A stretch of DNA of 64,000 nt, from contig JAEYTL010000008.1 in the NCBI GenBank assembly GCA_023434025.1, positions 248,001-312,000 of the forward strand. The letters are read 5' to 3'. Of this stretch, positions 8,654-19,441 are shown in pieces. Both the position numbers and the translations under genes were made by a program. The DNA comes from Bacteroidota bacterium. GTDB lineage: Bacteria; Bacteroidota; Bacteroidia; Flavobacteriales; Flavobacteriaceae. The notes below the pieces were generated by a model. That model was not told where the DNA came from. It made no database searches and saw nothing but the letters and a program-made list of their open reading frames with translations. The first letter of the stretch is position 1, and each line of letters begins with the position of its first letter.

Positions 8654-8893
8654 ATGAAAACCTACACAAAAAACAAGTCGCTTAGAGCCACTTCCGTCAT
8701 TTGCTCCATTTTGGGGCACAAATACCAATCTACAAGAAAAATCACCAACCATTTCAGCGAATACCAATGCCGCTGTTGCGGAAAACAAATGACAGAAGAC
8801 ACTCGTGGACGTCTAATCTCACTCACACCGGAACTCCGGGAAATCAATGAAACACTTCATATGATTTTTGAAAGAAGACAAATTCAATTGTAA
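8654..8893 (+). CDS. Small zinc-ribbon-like hypothetical protein
   Basis: A 79-residue protein. It shows a possible metal site: C18 with H23 in CSILGHKY and a later CRCCGK cluster, reminiscent of the DUF1660-type small zinc ribbon (C..LGHK...C.rCG). The C-terminal half is a charged helix. It stands alone, with about 200 bp before it and 290 bp after it lacking genes. Function is unknown, and the family link is tentative. Confidence 0.6.
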   Translation: MKTYTKNKSLRATSVICSILGHKYQSTRKITNHFSEYQCRCCGKQMTEDTRGRLISLTPELREINETLHMIFERRQIQL

Positions 8894-9182
8894 AAATGTT
8901 AAATCCCGGGCTAAACACATTAAATTAGCCGCATATTCACAGATTTTAAACTAAAACGTCTGATTTTTGTATGCTTCGCATTCAGGGAATGCGTTTTATA
9001 TGAGATTCTGACTTGTCAAAATCATTTGTGAAATTAAATCAAAAATTGATAAAAATCTGTACAACTGCGGCAAAAGCATAATGAATTTTAATGTGTTTGC
9101 TGACTAAATCCGGTTTTTCAATAATTATCCGTAACAAATTGCTATCTTGGTCGTCCTACCTGTAACGACTAAACAATTTATT
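8894..9182. other. Intergenic region with hairpin
   Basis: This stretch holds no gene that I can support. A perfect stem CGCATTC / GAATGCG (8977-8993) followed by TTTTAT looks like a terminator, probably for the small gene ending at 8893. TATCTTGG at 9143-9150 is one base off a TAnnTTTG -7 element and may start the ABC transporter transcript. Confidence 0.5.
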
Positions 9183-10079
9183 TTGGAAACTATTCTCACC
9201 ATTGAAAAACTAAACAAACGATTTGGAGCTGTTCATGCGGTTAAAGACGTATCACTCGAAATAAAAAAAGGAAATGTTTACGGCATACTTGGCCCGAACG
9301 GAAGCGGAAAATCTACAACCTTAGGTATTGTGCTGAATGTGGTAAACAAAACTTCCGGAGAATACCGTTGGTTTGGCGGCAAAATGGAAACCCATGAAGC
9401 ACTCAAAAAAGTAGGAGCGATCATTGAACGTCCTAATTTTTATCCTTACATGACCGCTCAGGAAAACCTGGAGCTGGTTTGCAAAATAAAAGGCACTCCC
9501 TATTCCAAAGTAATCGAAAAATTAGAAGTCGTTGGTCTTTCAGAACGAAAAGACAGTAAGTTCCGAACTTTTTCTTTAGGCATGAAACAGCGTTTGGCCA
9601 TTGCTTCTGCCCTGCTGAACGATCCTGAAATTTTAATTCTGGATGAGCCTACCAATGGATTAGATCCACAGGGAATCCGTCAGATTCGCGATATTATCAA
9701 ACAAATTGCCGCACAAGGAACAACCATACTGTTGGCCTCACATTTGCTGGATGAAGTAGAAAAAGTATGCAGCCACGTGCTGGTTCTGCGAAAAGGAGAA
9801 ATACTCTATTCCGGAAAAGTAGACGGAATGATTTCCAACGAAGGATTTTTTGAACTACAGTCTGATAATGTGAATGAGTTAAAGTCTGCTTTACAAAACC
9901 ATCCTGCAATTGAAAAAATGGAAATGGAAGATGGTAAATTAATTGTTTATTTAAAATCGGCATTAGAAGCAAAAGAAATGAATAAATATTTAGTGGATAA
10001 AGGTATTTACCTCAACCACCTGGTCAAACGAAAACACAGTTTAGAAGAACAGTTTTTACAATTAACTAATCATAAATAA
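9183..10079 (+). CDS. ABC transporter ATP-binding protein (ABC-2 exporter)
   Basis: Cytosolic ATPase of an ABC-2 type exporter, 298 residues from the chosen TTG at 9183 (METILTIEKLNKRFG, the usual family N-terminus). An upstream in-frame TTG at 9147 overlaps the likely -7 box and is rejected. Walker A GPNGSGKST (about 37-45), signature FSLGMKQRLAIA, Walker B ILILDEPTNGLDP and the H-loop LLASHLLDE are intact. The C-terminal extension resembles bacitracin/nisin-type immunity or Gld-like ATPases. The permease gene follows 61 bp downstream. Substrate is unknown. Confidence 0.88.
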   Translation: METILTIEKLNKRFGAVHAVKDVSLEIKKGNVYGILGPNGSGKSTTLGIVLNVVNKTSGEYRWFGGKMETHEALKKVGAIIERPNFYPYMTAQENLELVCKIKGTPYSKVIEKLEVVGLSERKDSKFRTFSLGMKQRLAIASALLNDPEILILDEPTNGLDPQGIRQIRDIIKQIAAQGTTILLASHLLDEVEKVCSHVLVLRKGEILYSGKVDGMISNEGFFELQSDNVNELKSALQNHPAIEKMEMEDGKLIVYLKSALEAKEMNKYLVDKGIYLNHLVKRKHSLEEQFLQLTNHK

Positions 10080-10140
10080 TTACAAATGCTGAATTCTAAT
10101 TTCTAAATTTCCAACCCACCACCTTTCACCAATAACCATT

Positions 10141-10980
10141 ATGACAAGACTACTTCAAATAGAATTTCAAAAAATATGGAAAAACAAAGCCAGCAGGGTT
10201 TTAACGATTGCCTATTTTGTGATTCTTTCGTTCATTGCCTTAATTGCTTCCATCAAGTTCAATATCGGCAACTTTGAATTACGCATTGCAGACCAGGGAA
10301 TTTTTAACTTTCCGTACATTTGGCATTTTAACACCTATATTGCCGCTATACTAAAGTTCTTCCTTGCTATTGTCATCGTTTCAATGATGGCCAATGAATA
10401 TACCTATGGCACATTAAAGCAGAATTTGATTGACGGCTTCAGTAAAAAAGAATTCATTCTGTCTAAATTTCTGACGGTTTTAGTCTTTGCAATGACTTCA
10501 ACGGTATTTGTATTCATCATGTCGCTTTTATTGGGATTGAGCTTTTCATCCTATAATGAAGTCGGAATTATTTTTTCAGATTTAGAATATATTCTTGCCT
10601 ATTTTTTAAAATTGACGGCCTTTTTTTCATTCTGTTTATTTCTGGGAATTTTGGTAAAACGTTCTGCTTTTGCCATTGGCTTTCTTTTTATATGGAATAT
10701 TATTGAAGGGATAATTATCGGTGTGATGAAATGGCGGATTTTTAAAAATTCGGATACCGCTGATAATCTTGCCCAATTTCTGCCTCTGGAATCCATGGCT
10801 AATTTGATAAAGGAGCCTTTTACCCGCTTAAGCGTTATTAAAAACATCGAAGAAACCATAGGGGGGCAAGCCAACATCAAAGATTACGGTGTGCATTGGT
10901 ACTCGATGCTCATTGTCATTTGCTGGATAGTTATTTTTATGTTAATGTCGTATAAAATTCTCCGGAAAAGAGATTTGTAG
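10141..10980 (+). CDS. ABC-2 type transporter permease
   Basis: Integral membrane protein of 279 residues with six predicted hydrophobic segments (about 20-38, 64-82, 112-135, 148-170, 175-195, 255-272). Between the second and third lies the typical ABC-2 cytosolic block ANEYTYGTLKQNLIDGFSKKEF. It partners the ATPase upstream to form an exporter. Its stop codon lies directly against a -7 promoter element for the next gene, so the T9SS protein downstream is probably transcribed separately. Confidence 0.87.
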   Translation: MTRLLQIEFQKIWKNKASRVLTIAYFVILSFIALIASIKFNIGNFELRIADQGIFNFPYIWHFNTYIAAILKFFLAIVIVSMMANEYTYGTLKQNLIDGFSKKEFILSKFLTVLVFAMTSTVFVFIMSLLLGLSFSSYNEVGIIFSDLEYILAYFLKLTAFFSFCLFLGILVKRSAFAIGFLFIWNIIEGIIIGVMKWRIFKNSDTADNLAQFLPLESMANLIKEPFTRLSVIKNIEETIGGQANIKDYGVHWYSMLIVICWIVIFMLMSYKILRKRDL

Positions 10981-10988
10981 TATCTTTG
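10981..10988 (+). promoter_or_regulatory. Bacteroidota -7 promoter element
   Basis: TATCTTTG is a perfect TAnnTTTG element 8 bp before the ATG of the 763-residue surface protein, immediately after the permease stop. This would give a nearly leaderless transcript. No clear -33 TTG at 19 bp was seen. Confidence 0.6.
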
Positions 10989-10996
10989 CAAACGCT

Positions 10997-13288
10997 ATGA
11001 AGTTTGCAAAAAACATCCTCGTTTTACTCCTTTTCTTTGCTTTTATTCAAAGTAATCATGCACAATATATCCAGGTAGATGACAACCGGACCGTGGAAGA
11101 TTTGGTTGAAAATATATTGATCAACTCCTCCTGTGCCAATGTATCAAACATTTCAGTCTCCGGCTGGGCATTTACGAGCGGAAACAGTTATGGCTATTTC
11201 AATAGGGCTGCCAGTACATTTCCGTTTGAAGACGGTATTATCATTTCAACAGGAAGAGCGGCATCAGCAGTGGGTCCTAATGCCTATTTACTGAGTGAAG
11301 GACCAACCTCGTGGTTAGGTGATCAGGACCTGGAACAGGCAATTAATGAAAATAATACCATCAATGCCACGGTTATTGAATTTGATTTTCTTCCGTTTGC
11401 AAACAAAGTGAGTTTTGAATATATCTTTTCATCCGAACAGTATCTTTCAAACCCCAACCCGAATCAATGCAATTACTCCGATGGTTTTGCCTTTTTGCTG
11501 AAAGAAGCCGGCACGTCTGATTATACAAATCTTGCTGTGGTTCCCGGAACAGCCATTCCGGTAAAAATACCCACCGTGAGAGGCTCCGGAACCATCTGTC
11601 CGCCGGCAAATGAGCAATATTTTGATGCCTTTAACGGTTATGAACACCCGACCAACTTTAACGGACAGACCAAAATTTTAAAAGCTGAAAGCGGTGTCAG
11701 ACCGGGTGTTTTATACCATATCAAATTGGTTATTGCCGATCAGGGAAATAATCTTTACGACTCTGCTATCTTTTTGGGAGGCGGGAGTTTTTCCGTAGAA
11801 ACCGATTTGGGGACAGACCGTTTAATCTCAACAGGAAATCCGCTTTGTCCGGACGAAACCTTGCTGTTGGATGCCACAAATTCTACAGCCATTGGTTATA
11901 GATGGTTCAGAAACGATATCGAACTGATTGGCGAGAACAACCCTACTTTTTTAGCAGACGAATCCGGTATCTATAAAGTCGAAGTTATTTTTAATGCTAC
12001 CTGCTCTTCTTTTGGCGAAATTGAAATAGAATACAGCAGTAATCCTACTCCTGTCAATGCTATCCTAACACAATGTGATGCCGATGGAGACGGCATAGCC
12101 TTTTTCAATTTAAATGATGCTAATGCCGCTGTAACAGGGTCAAACACCAATGTAGGTTCTCCGTTTTATTACCTTACACAGGAAAATGCCGAAAATGCTG
12201 AAGACCCTATATCAAATTTTTCGGCTTTTCAAAATACTGCCGCAAATCAAATCATTTATGCCCGATTGCAAAACTATTATGGTTGTTTTGGGATTTCAGA
12301 AGTTATTTTGTCCACCACCAATACCACAGTAACCGTTCCTCCTTTTGATGTTTGCGACAGCGATGCTGATCAGGACGGAATTACTTCGATTGATTTAAAC
12401 ACCGTGGTTTCACCAGTTGTTTTATCCTTTTTCAGTCCCGGATTAGCTGCAAATTATTATCCCACCGAAGCCGATGCTCAAATCCAGACCAATCAATTAT
12501 CGGCCACTTACACCAACTCAAACCCTTTTCAGGAAATTATTTATGCCCGAATCACAGATGGAATAAACTGTTTTGGCATAGTACCTGTTACAATTAACAT
12601 AAAAACCTTTACGCCGGATAATTTTGAAAATGAAGAACTTTATCTCTGTGAAAATGAATCTGTCATTATCGGAGTAAATCCGATTTTTGAAAGCTATACC
12701 TGGAATAATGGTGAGACCACTTCTGAAATCAGGATTTCACAACCCGGAACGTATACCGTAAGCGTCAGTAATACGGATGGATGCCAAGCCCAAAAAACAT
12801 TTACGGTTTTATCATCCGGTCCGGCCACCATCACCGCCGTGACGGTTAATGATTTTTCAGGAAATCAGAATACGGTTCAAATCAGTTATACCGGCACCGG
12901 CAGTTACGTTTTTTCATTAGATGGAAGCTTTTTTCAGGAGAGCCCGCTGTTTACCAATGTTGCTCCGGGTAATTACACCGTTACCATTAAAGACTTGAAT
13001 GGTTGTGATCCGACTTTTGAATCCATTTATGTGCTGGATTATCCAAAATTTTTTACGCCCAACGGGGATGGCATCAATGACTTTTGGAAAATTGAAAACC
13101 TCAGTCAGTCAGCCGCAAAAATCTATATCTTTAACCGCTATGGAAAGCTTTTAAAACAAATAAGCCCTGACGGAATGGGCTGGGACGGAACGTTATCCGG
13201 CTCTCCGCTTCCGGCATCTGACTACTGGTTTACTTTGTTCTTAGAAGACGGTAGAATCATCAAAGGACACTTCGCATTGAAAAGATAA
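10997..13288 (+). CDS. Choice-of-anchor L domain protein with T9SS type B sorting domain
   Basis: Large exported protein of 763 residues. A signal peptide (residues 1-23, ending SNHAQ) is followed by a choice-of-anchor L domain (about 24-270, with [32 protein letters not shown] and [10 protein letters not shown]). Ig-like or PKD-like segments come next, then Asp-rich units ([23 protein letters not shown]). The C-terminal gliding-type sorting domain begins [15 protein letters not shown] and ends [14 protein letters not shown]. The type B CTD directs secretion by the type IX system to the cell surface or medium. The neighbouring 13321 gene shares the Asp-rich units and CTD. Probable adhesin or matrix protein (inference). 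Confidence 0.93.
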   Translation: MKFAKNILVLLLFFAFIQSNHAQYIQVDDNRTVEDLVENILINSSCANVSNISVSGWAFTSGNSYGYFNRAASTFPFEDGIIISTGRAASAVGPNAYLLSEGPTSWLGDQDLEQAINENNTINATVIEFDFLPFANKVSFEYIFSSEQYLSNPNPNQCNYSDGFAFLLKEAGTSDYTNLAVVPGTAIPVKIPTVRGSGTICPPANEQYFDAFNGYEHPTNFNGQTKILKAESGVRPGVLYHIKLVIADQGNNLYDSAIFLGGGSFSVETDLGTDRLISTGNPLCPDETLLLDATNSTAIGYRWFRNDIELIGENNPTFLADESGIYKVEVIFNATCSSFGEIEIEYSSNPTPVNAILTQCDADGDGIAFFNLNDANAAVTGSNTNVGSPFYYLTQENAENAEDPISNFSAFQNTAANQIIYARLQNYYGCFGISEVILSTTNTTVTVPPFDVCDSDADQDGITSIDLNTVVSPVVLSFFSPGLAANYYPTEADAQIQTNQLSATYTNSNPFQEIIYARITDGINCFGIVPVTINIKTFTPDNFENEELYLCENESVIIGVNPIFESYTWNNGETTSEIRISQPGTYTVSVSNTDGCQAQKTFTVLSSGPATITAVTVNDFSGNQNTVQISYTGTGSYVFSLDGSFFQESPLFTNVAPGNYTVTIKDLNGCDPTFESIYVLDYPKFFTPNGDGINDFWKIENLSQSAAKIYIFNRYGKLLKQISPDGMGWDGTLSGSPLPASDYWFTLFLEDGRIIKGHFALKR

Positions 13289-13293
13289 TTCCT

Positions 13294-13301
13294 TATCTTT
13301 G
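13294..13301 (+). promoter_or_regulatory. Bacteroidota -7 promoter element
   Basis: TATCTTTG, a perfect -7 match, lies 19 bp before the ATG at 13321. Its position makes the in-frame TTG at 13309 an unlikely start, because transcription would begin at about that point. Confidence 0.6.
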
Positions 13302-13320
13302 TTATCCTTTGAAAAATAAA

Positions 13321-16300
13321 ATGAAAAAAATAATTATTTTTTTCCTGTTACTCACGGTGAATGGTTTTGCCCAATTCAGCAAAACACATTATATCCCCCC
13401 TATTACCGGAACTAGCTTACAGCCTGTTCAAAATCAATACATCTATATCTCTTCACCCAGTTTAACGCCTGTAAATTTCACCATCAATGCCATAGGCGGA
13501 ACAACGGTAAGCGGCACTGTTTCCAGAAATCAGCCGTATATCTATAACATTGGTTTTGGCGAAAATACCTCCTTATTTATATCAACAACAGGCTTAAATA
13601 ATGTCTTTAATAACAAAGGATTTATCATTGAAGCCGAAGATCAGATTTATGTTGCCGTACGATTTACAGCCTCAAACGAAAATAACCAAGCCAGCGGAAT
13701 CGTCTCAAAAGGATTGGCAGGACTTGGAACACAATTCAGAATCGGAGCCTTAATCAATACCGGTTTGTCAAACTTTGGCTACACCAACAACCACCTCACT
13801 TTTATATCGGTTTTAGCAACCGAAAACAATACAACCGTTTCATTCAGCGATATCAAACCGGGCGTACGGTTAATCAATAATTTCGGTGTAGGAAACGCAC
13901 CTCCCGATATAATCCTTAATCGTGGTGAAAGTTATGTGATCGCAGTAACCGGACCAACCTTTGCCAACCGAGACGGTTTGATCGGATCATTGGTAAGCTC
14001 AGACAAACCTATTGTGGTAAACTGCGGTTCTTTTGCCGGTACAAACGGAAATGTTGACAACAATTTAGATCTCGGAATAGACCAAATTGTTTCGGCAGAA
14101 AGAACAGGAACAGAATATATTTTTGTAAGAGGTTTTGGTGATAATTTAACCGAAAGAGCTCTGATTGTTGCCCATGAAGACAATACCGAAGTTTCAATTA
14201 ACGGCAGCTTGTTTCAGACTATCAATGCCGGTGAATATCTGGCCATCAATGGCAGTTTTTACAGTCCTCAAGGCAATATGTATGTGCAAACATCTAAAAA
14301 CGTATTTGCCTATCAAGGTGTTGGCGGTGCCATTCAAGCTAACCAAGAGATGTATTTTGTACCTCCTTTAAGCTGTCAAACACCGAAAATAATTGACAAT
14401 ATTCCGTTAATTAATTTAATAGGAAACATTTCATATACCACGAACAGCGGAATTAATATTGTTACCGAAACCGGAGCCGAATTAAATTTTATTGTGAATG
14501 CCACCAATTACACCCTGGCAACACTTCCGGCCGGTATAAACGTACAAGGTCCTTTTGCGATTCCCGGAAATACGGACTACGAGACATATCAAATTGTTGG
14601 GTTAACCGGAAACATTTCTGTTTTTTCAACCAAACAGTTGTACCTTTCCTATTTTGGTTCTAATTCTGCCGCAACTTATGGCGGTTATTATTCCGGTTTT
14701 ACATTCAAGCCTGAAATTTCTTTTGAAAGGTTAGATATTAATTCGTCCAACTGTATTCCAAACGTTAACTTATCCATCAATACGCTTTCTCCTTTTGATA
14801 CCTATCAATGGTTTTTTAACGGCAATCCGATTCCGGGAGCAACTAACCCGGAATATACCCCAACCCAACCCGGATTTTATTATCTTTCTGCCACAGTTAC
14901 CGAATGCAACATCACCTTGATTTCAGATGAAATTCCGGTAAGCGATTGTCCGGCAGACTCGGATAACGATGGTGTAAATGACAATATTGATCAGGATTCA
15001 GACAATGACGGAATTGCCAACTGCACTGAATCTTATGGAAATCTGAACATTAATCTTTCCAATACAGCAGCGGGTTCAATTGCTGTAGGAAGTTATTCCA
15101 ACTCGTTCACAGGAACAACGCTTACAAATGGTCCGGGTATCGCTGTTTCTCAACCGTTTGTTGGAAATACCAGTGGAAATTTTGTTACTCAACCGGCAGA
15201 TGGTAAAGACAACACTGTTACCCACAGGTTCAATTTTGCCCAACCAATCAGCCTTTCAATGGAATATGTATTGACCGCAAACAATACTGATTTGCTGTCA
15301 TCCAGCGGAGAATTCATCCTTGAAACAGCTGTTAACAAAACAATTACCTTGCTTAATCCGGACGGGCAATTATTGGTTGATACGAATTACGACGGAATTT
15401 TTGAAAATAATGTAACCGAATATTCTTCTTTTCAAATTCGTTTCCGATTAAATAGTGCTGTTCCCCTCTCGGCTGGATCCGGTACGTTCAAATTTATGGT
15501 TTACTTGACCGATTTTATTTCCATTACACATAAAAACATTTCTGACCATTCATCCAAAGCAACATTCCGGTTTATAGCTACCTGTGTACCAAGAGATTCT
15601 GACGGAGACGGAATTCCCGATGCCTTGGACTTAGATAGTGACAATGACGGAATCCCTGATAATATTGAAGCACAAGGCCAAAATTTTGTTGCTTATTCTC
15701 CCGAAGATCTTAATAAAGATGGCATTAGCGATGCTTATGGTCTGGGAATAAATCCGTTAGACACTGATGGTGACGGAATTCCTGATTATTTGGATTTAGA
15801 CAGTGATAATGATGGAATATATGATATAACCGAATCGGGTTCAAATGCTTCCGATTTAGATTTTAACGGTATAATTGACGGAAACAACTTTGGCTCCAAT
15901 GGTTTATTTAATGGTTTGGAAACCAATCCTAATAATGGTATTTTAAATTACACTGTTGCCGATACAGATGCTAACGGAATTGCCAATTATATTTCATTAG
16001 ACAGTGACGGTGATTTGTGTTATGATGTAACTGAAGCCGGATTTACTGATCAAAACGGAAACGGTTTATTAGGAGGTGCTGCCATATCGGTAGATTCAAA
16101 TGGTGTAGTATTGGGATCCGGTGGCTATACCACTCCAAATCTAAATTATATTATTGCAGCTCCTATAGAAATTACGAATCAACCCGCAGATCAAACAACC
16201 TGTACCTACCTCAACGCCAGCTTCACATTAACCGGAACTGCAGCAGACAGCTATCAATGGCAATTGAGCACCGATAATGGCATAACCTGGAACAACCTGA

Positions 16301-18384
16301 ATGACAGTGACAACTATCTTGGATCGTTAACGGATACTTTACAAATTACCGGTGCTTCAACTTCAATGAATAACTATCGCTACCGGGTCATGTTAAACCG
16401 AAACGGCAACAGTTGCGGATTAATTTCTGACAGTGCTGTTTTAAGTATTAACCCAGCTCCGGTTTTAACTTCTCCTGTTTCAATTGTTCAATGCGACAAT
16501 GATGATCTTAACAATGGTATTTCTGATGTAAACTTACTTCAGAAAAACGATGTTATCTCTTCAAATTTTGCTAATGAAACCTTTAGCTATTTTACCACAC
16601 AAATTGCTGCAGAAAACAACGATGCGGCATTTCAGATCACCAATCCTTTAGCCTTCAATACCGGCAATTCAACCGTCTGGGTACGCGTTGTTAATGCCCT
16701 GGGTTGTTATGAAGTAGGACAAATTGACGTTTTTGTTTCTGCTACACAAATTCCGAATACTTTTTTACGGACATTTGCCCGATGTGACGACTTTATTGAT
16801 TCCGTAAATAATGACAGAGACGGCATCGCTGAATTTGATTTCAGTAACGTAACCAACGATTTAATAAGTTCTGTTTTACCCAATACCACGCCGTTCACTA
16901 TAAAATATTATAAGACAGAGGCAGATGCTTTGGCAGAAACCGACATCAACGGCAATTCACTGGAAATAAACAACATAAACAGCTACAGAAATACCGGATT
17001 CCCGGGCTTTCAGCAGATTTGGGTCCGCGTGGAAAGTACTTTAGACAATTCATGCTTCGGATTGGGGCCATATATTGAATTAACGGTAGAGTCTTTACCT
17101 GCATTGAATTCAGTGCCGGACATGATTGAATGTGATGATGATCAGGATGGTGAATTTCCTTTTGACACTTCCACTGTAGTAACTGATTTATTAGGGAGTC
17201 AGAACCCGGCTGATTTTGTGATTGCCTATTTTGACGAAAACAATATTCCCTTACCAAGTCCGTTGCCAAATCCATTTTTAACGGCTTCACAAACCATCCG
17301 GATTGTTGTTGCCAATGCCAATACAGAAGACCCGAACGGTCCTTGTACTGAAGAAACAACCCTGACCTTTTTAGTCGACAAACTCCCGTTTATTGCAAAC
17401 ACTATTCCGGATCAGATTAGTTGTGACCTGGATAGTATTGAAGACGGCCAGTTTGATTTTGACACCTCAACTTTTGAAAGTACCTTGTTGGGAGGCCAAA
17501 CTGACATGATTATTACCTATTTTGACGAAAACGGCGATCCGGTTAATCCGCTACCCGCAACATTTCAAACCAAAACACAAACCATTACAGCGGTAATCAC
17601 AAATTTGCTGAACACAAGTTGTACGGCCACAACCAGCATTAACTTTATGGTTCATCCGTTACCGCAGTTAGAAGATGGTTTTACTGAAATCATTTGTTTT
17701 GGTGTGGATTCCATTACATTTGATGCCGGGCTTAAAGTGGGAAATGTGTCTGATTTTACGTATCAATGGTACCGCAATGACATTTTGCTCAACAATGCAA
17801 CAAATTATACACTAACCGTTGACGAAGATGGCCTTTATAAGGTTATAGTAACTAATTCATTGGGTTGTCAACAGGAAAGAATAATTGAAATCGTTTACTC
17901 CCAGCCCGCCACTTTTGAAGATATTATTGTTGTGGATCTGGTTGAAAATAATACGGTAACCGTCATCGTTAATGGTTCAGGAGACTATGTTTACAGCTTG
18001 GATTCTTCAAACGGTTTATACCAATCCTCCGCTGTTTTTGAAAATATAGTAGCCGGGATTTATACGGTTTATGTAAAAGATAAAAATGGTTGTGGAATCG
18101 TTGAACAGGAAATAGCCGTTTTAGGTGTTCCTAAGTTTTTTACCCCAAACGGGGATGGCTATAATGATACATGGAAAATCAGGGGAGCCAATGAAAAATA
18201 CAACTTTAATTCTACTATATATATTTTTAACCGTTTCGGAAAACTGATCAAACAAATCGGAACGACCGGTGAGGGTTGGGATGGCACCTATAACGGGAAA
18301 CCTCTTCCAGCTGATGATTACTGGTATTCCATTCAATTTGAAGACGGAAGAACTGCCAAAGGTCACTTTTCTTTAAAAAGATAA
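13321..18384 (+). CDS. Giant T9SS type B surface protein with IgGFc-binding-like and TSP3 repeats
   Basis: Exported protein of about 1,687 residues. Signal peptide [18 protein letters not shown] is followed by an IgGFc-binding-protein-like N-terminal domain (about 40-470, with [28 protein letters not shown] and FAYQGVGG). Thrombospondin type 3 calcium-binding repeats come next in three blocks ([27 protein letters not shown] types, nt about 14956-15840). An Ig-like region and at least four Cys-Asp-rich units follow; two are near-tandem at nt 17100-17680. The protein ends in a type B sorting domain ([15 protein letters not shown] to KGHFSLKR). It is likely a calcium-stiffened adhesin. The start is ATG 13321, not the upstream TTG. 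The esterase gene follows after 2 bp. Confidence 0.92.
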   Translation: MKKIIIFFLLLTVNGFAQFSKTHYIPPITGTSLQPVQNQYIYISSPSLTPVNFTINAIGGTTVSGTVSRNQPYIYNIGFGENTSLFISTTGLNNVFNNKGFIIEAEDQIYVAVRFTASNENNQASGIVSKGLAGLGTQFRIGALINTGLSNFGYTNNHLTFISVLATENNTTVSFSDIKPGVRLINNFGVGNAPPDIILNRGESYVIAVTGPTFANRDGLIGSLVSSDKPIVVNCGSFAGTNGNVDNNLDLGIDQIVSAERTGTEYIFVRGFGDNLTERALIVAHEDNTEVSINGSLFQTINAGEYLAINGSFYSPQGNMYVQTSKNVFAYQGVGGAIQANQEMYFVPPLSCQTPKIIDNIPLINLIGNISYTTNSGINIVTETGAELNFIVNATNYTLATLPAGINVQGPFAIPGNTDYETYQIVGLTGNISVFSTKQLYLSYFGSNSAATYGGYYSGFTFKPEISFERLDINSSNCIPNVNLSINTLSPFDTYQWFFNGNPIPGATNPEYTPTQPGFYYLSATVTECNITLISDEIPVSDCPADSDNDGVNDNIDQDSDNDGIANCTESYGNLNINLSNTAAGSIAVGSYSNSFTGTTLTNGPGIAVSQPFVGNTSGNFVTQPADGKDNTVTHRFNFAQPISLSMEYVLTANNTDLLSSSGEFILETAVNKTITLLNPDGQLLVDTNYDGIFENNVTEYSSFQIRFRLNSAVPLSAGSGTFKFMVYLTDFISITHKNISDHSSKATFRFIATCVPRDSDGDGIPDALDLDSDNDGIPDNIEAQGQNFVAYSPEDLNKDGISDAYGLGINPLDTDGDGIPDYLDLDSDNDGIYDITESGSNASDLDFNGIIDGNNFGSNGLFNGLETNPNNGILNYTVADTDANGIANYISLDSDGDLCYDVTEAGFTDQNGNGLLGGAAISVDSNGVVLGSGGYTTPNLNYIIAAPIEITNQPADQTTCTYLNASFTLTGTAADSYQWQLSTDNGITWNNLNDSDNYLGSLTDTLQITGASTSMNNYRYRVMLNRNGNSCGLISDSAVLSINPAPVLTSPVSIVQCDNDDLNNGISDVNLLQKNDVISSNFANETFSYFTTQIAAENNDAAFQITNPLAFNTGNSTVWVRVVNALGCYEVGQIDVFVSATQIPNTFLRTFARCDDFIDSVNNDRDGIAEFDFSNVTNDLISSVLPNTTPFTIKYYKTEADALAETDINGNSLEINNINSYRNTGFPGFQQIWVRVESTLDNSCFGLGPYIELTVESLPALNSVPDMIECDDDQDGEFPFDTSTVVTDLLGSQNPADFVIAYFDENNIPLPSPLPNPFLTASQTIRIVVANANTEDPNGPCTEETTLTFLVDKLPFIANTIPDQISCDLDSIEDGQFDFDTSTFESTLLGGQTDMIITYFDENGDPVNPLPATFQTKTQTITAVITNLLNTSCTATTSINFMVHPLPQLEDGFTEIICFGVDSITFDAGLKVGNVSDFTYQWYRNDILLNNATNYTLTVDEDGLYKVIVTNSLGCQQERIIEIVYSQPATFEDIIVVDLVENNTVTVIVNGSGDYVYSLDSSNGLYQSSAVFENIVAGIYTVYVKDKNGCGIVEQEIAVLGVPKFFTPNGDGYNDTWKIRGANEKYNFNSTIYIFNRFGKLIKQIGTTGEGWDGTYNGKPLPADDYWYSIQFEDGRTAKGHFSLKR

Positions 18385-18386
18385 TT

Positions 18387-19307
18387 ATGAAAAACGCTCT
18401 CTTCCTATTGCTCTTTTTCCTCTGCTTTAACAGTAACCTCAAAGCTCAGAAAATAAATGTCCAATATGGTATTGTGGAAGTATATGAGAATTTTGCTTCT
18501 ACAAATGTACCCCCAAGGAATATAGGAGTCTGGCTTCCGCAAAACTATTCTCCCAAAAAGAAATATGCAGTTTTGTATATGCATGACGGACAAATGCTTT
18601 TTGATGCCGGTATAACTTTCAATCAGTCAGAATGGGGTGTTGATGAATGCCTGACCAAACTTTACCGGGAAGGAAAAATAAAAAATACCATTGTTGTAGG
18701 AATCTGGAATACGAAAGAAAAAAGGCATCAGGAATATTTTCCGCAAAAACCCTATGAAAATCTGTCAGACGGAGATAAAGAAAAAATTGGCCGTTCACTG
18801 GAAAAAATTGGGCTGCCAAAAGAATTCAAACCGACATCTGACCATTACCTGCAGTTTATTGTAGAAGAACTTAAACCATTTATTGACAGTACCTATTCAA
18901 CATTTCAAAACAGAGAAGCCACGTTTATCGCCGGTTCCAGTATGGGGGGATTAATTTCGATGTATGCTATCTGCGAGTATCCGCATGTTTTTGGCGGTGC
19001 GGCCTGTTTATCTACGCATTGGCCGGGTACATTTGAAGCAGAAGACAATCCGATTCCGGAATCATTTTACCGCTATTTACAGGAAAAGTTACCGGATCCC
19101 AAAAAGCACAAGCTCTATTTTGATTACGGAACAGCAGATCTCGATGCCATGTATCCGCCTTTACAGGCAAAGGTTGATGAAATTATGATTGCAAAAGGAT
19201 ACACTAACGAAAACTGGATAACCCAAAAGTTTGAAGGCGAAAACCACTCTGAAAATGCATGGAACAAACGATTGCATATTCCGATGGAATTTTTACTTAA
19301 AAAATAG
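18387..19307 (+). CDS. Exported esterase, alpha/beta-hydrolase fold (Esterase D/Fes-like)
   Basis: Secreted or periplasmic putative esterase (PF00756) of 306 residues. The signal peptide is residues 1-20 (ending LKAQK). Catalytic elements: the nucleophile elbow GSSMGGL (Ser about 173), an acid in DYGTADLDAMYP, and His in FEGENHSENAW. The early YMHDGQMLFD motif is characteristic of the family. It starts 2 bp after the giant surface protein stop and probably shares its transcript. No T9SS domain is seen, so it likely stays in the periplasm or membrane. Substrate is unknown; carbohydrate-ester or siderophore-ester hydrolysis is typical for the family. Confidence 0.9.
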   Translation: MKNALFLLLFFLCFNSNLKAQKINVQYGIVEVYENFASTNVPPRNIGVWLPQNYSPKKKYAVLYMHDGQMLFDAGITFNQSEWGVDECLTKLYREGKIKNTIVVGIWNTKEKRHQEYFPQKPYENLSDGDKEKIGRSLEKIGLPKEFKPTSDHYLQFIVEELKPFIDSTYSTFQNREATFIAGSSMGGLISMYAICEYPHVFGGAACLSTHWPGTFEAEDNPIPESFYRYLQEKLPDPKKHKLYFDYGTADLDAMYPPLQAKVDEIMIAKGYTNENWITQKFEGENHSENAWNKRLHIPMEFLLKK

Positions 19308-19441
19308 TTCAGTTCCTTTTTTCATTGTTCTGTATTGAAAAGTTATCAAATGTGAATGTTAAAAAAATAATATAGCGGACAGAAATTAAAAGATGTTAAT
19401 TCATTATTTTGGTTGTTGAAAATTCAACAATTATCCGCAAC

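Noticed and set aside
9147..9182. In-frame TTG as start of the ABC ATPase
   Set aside because: It overlaps a -7-like element, and the added residues do not fit the family; TTG 9183 gives the normal N-terminus.
13309..13320. In-frame TTG as start of the giant surface protein
   Set aside because: It lies at about the predicted transcription start (TATCTTTG at 13294-13301); the ATG at 13321 gives a clean signal peptide.
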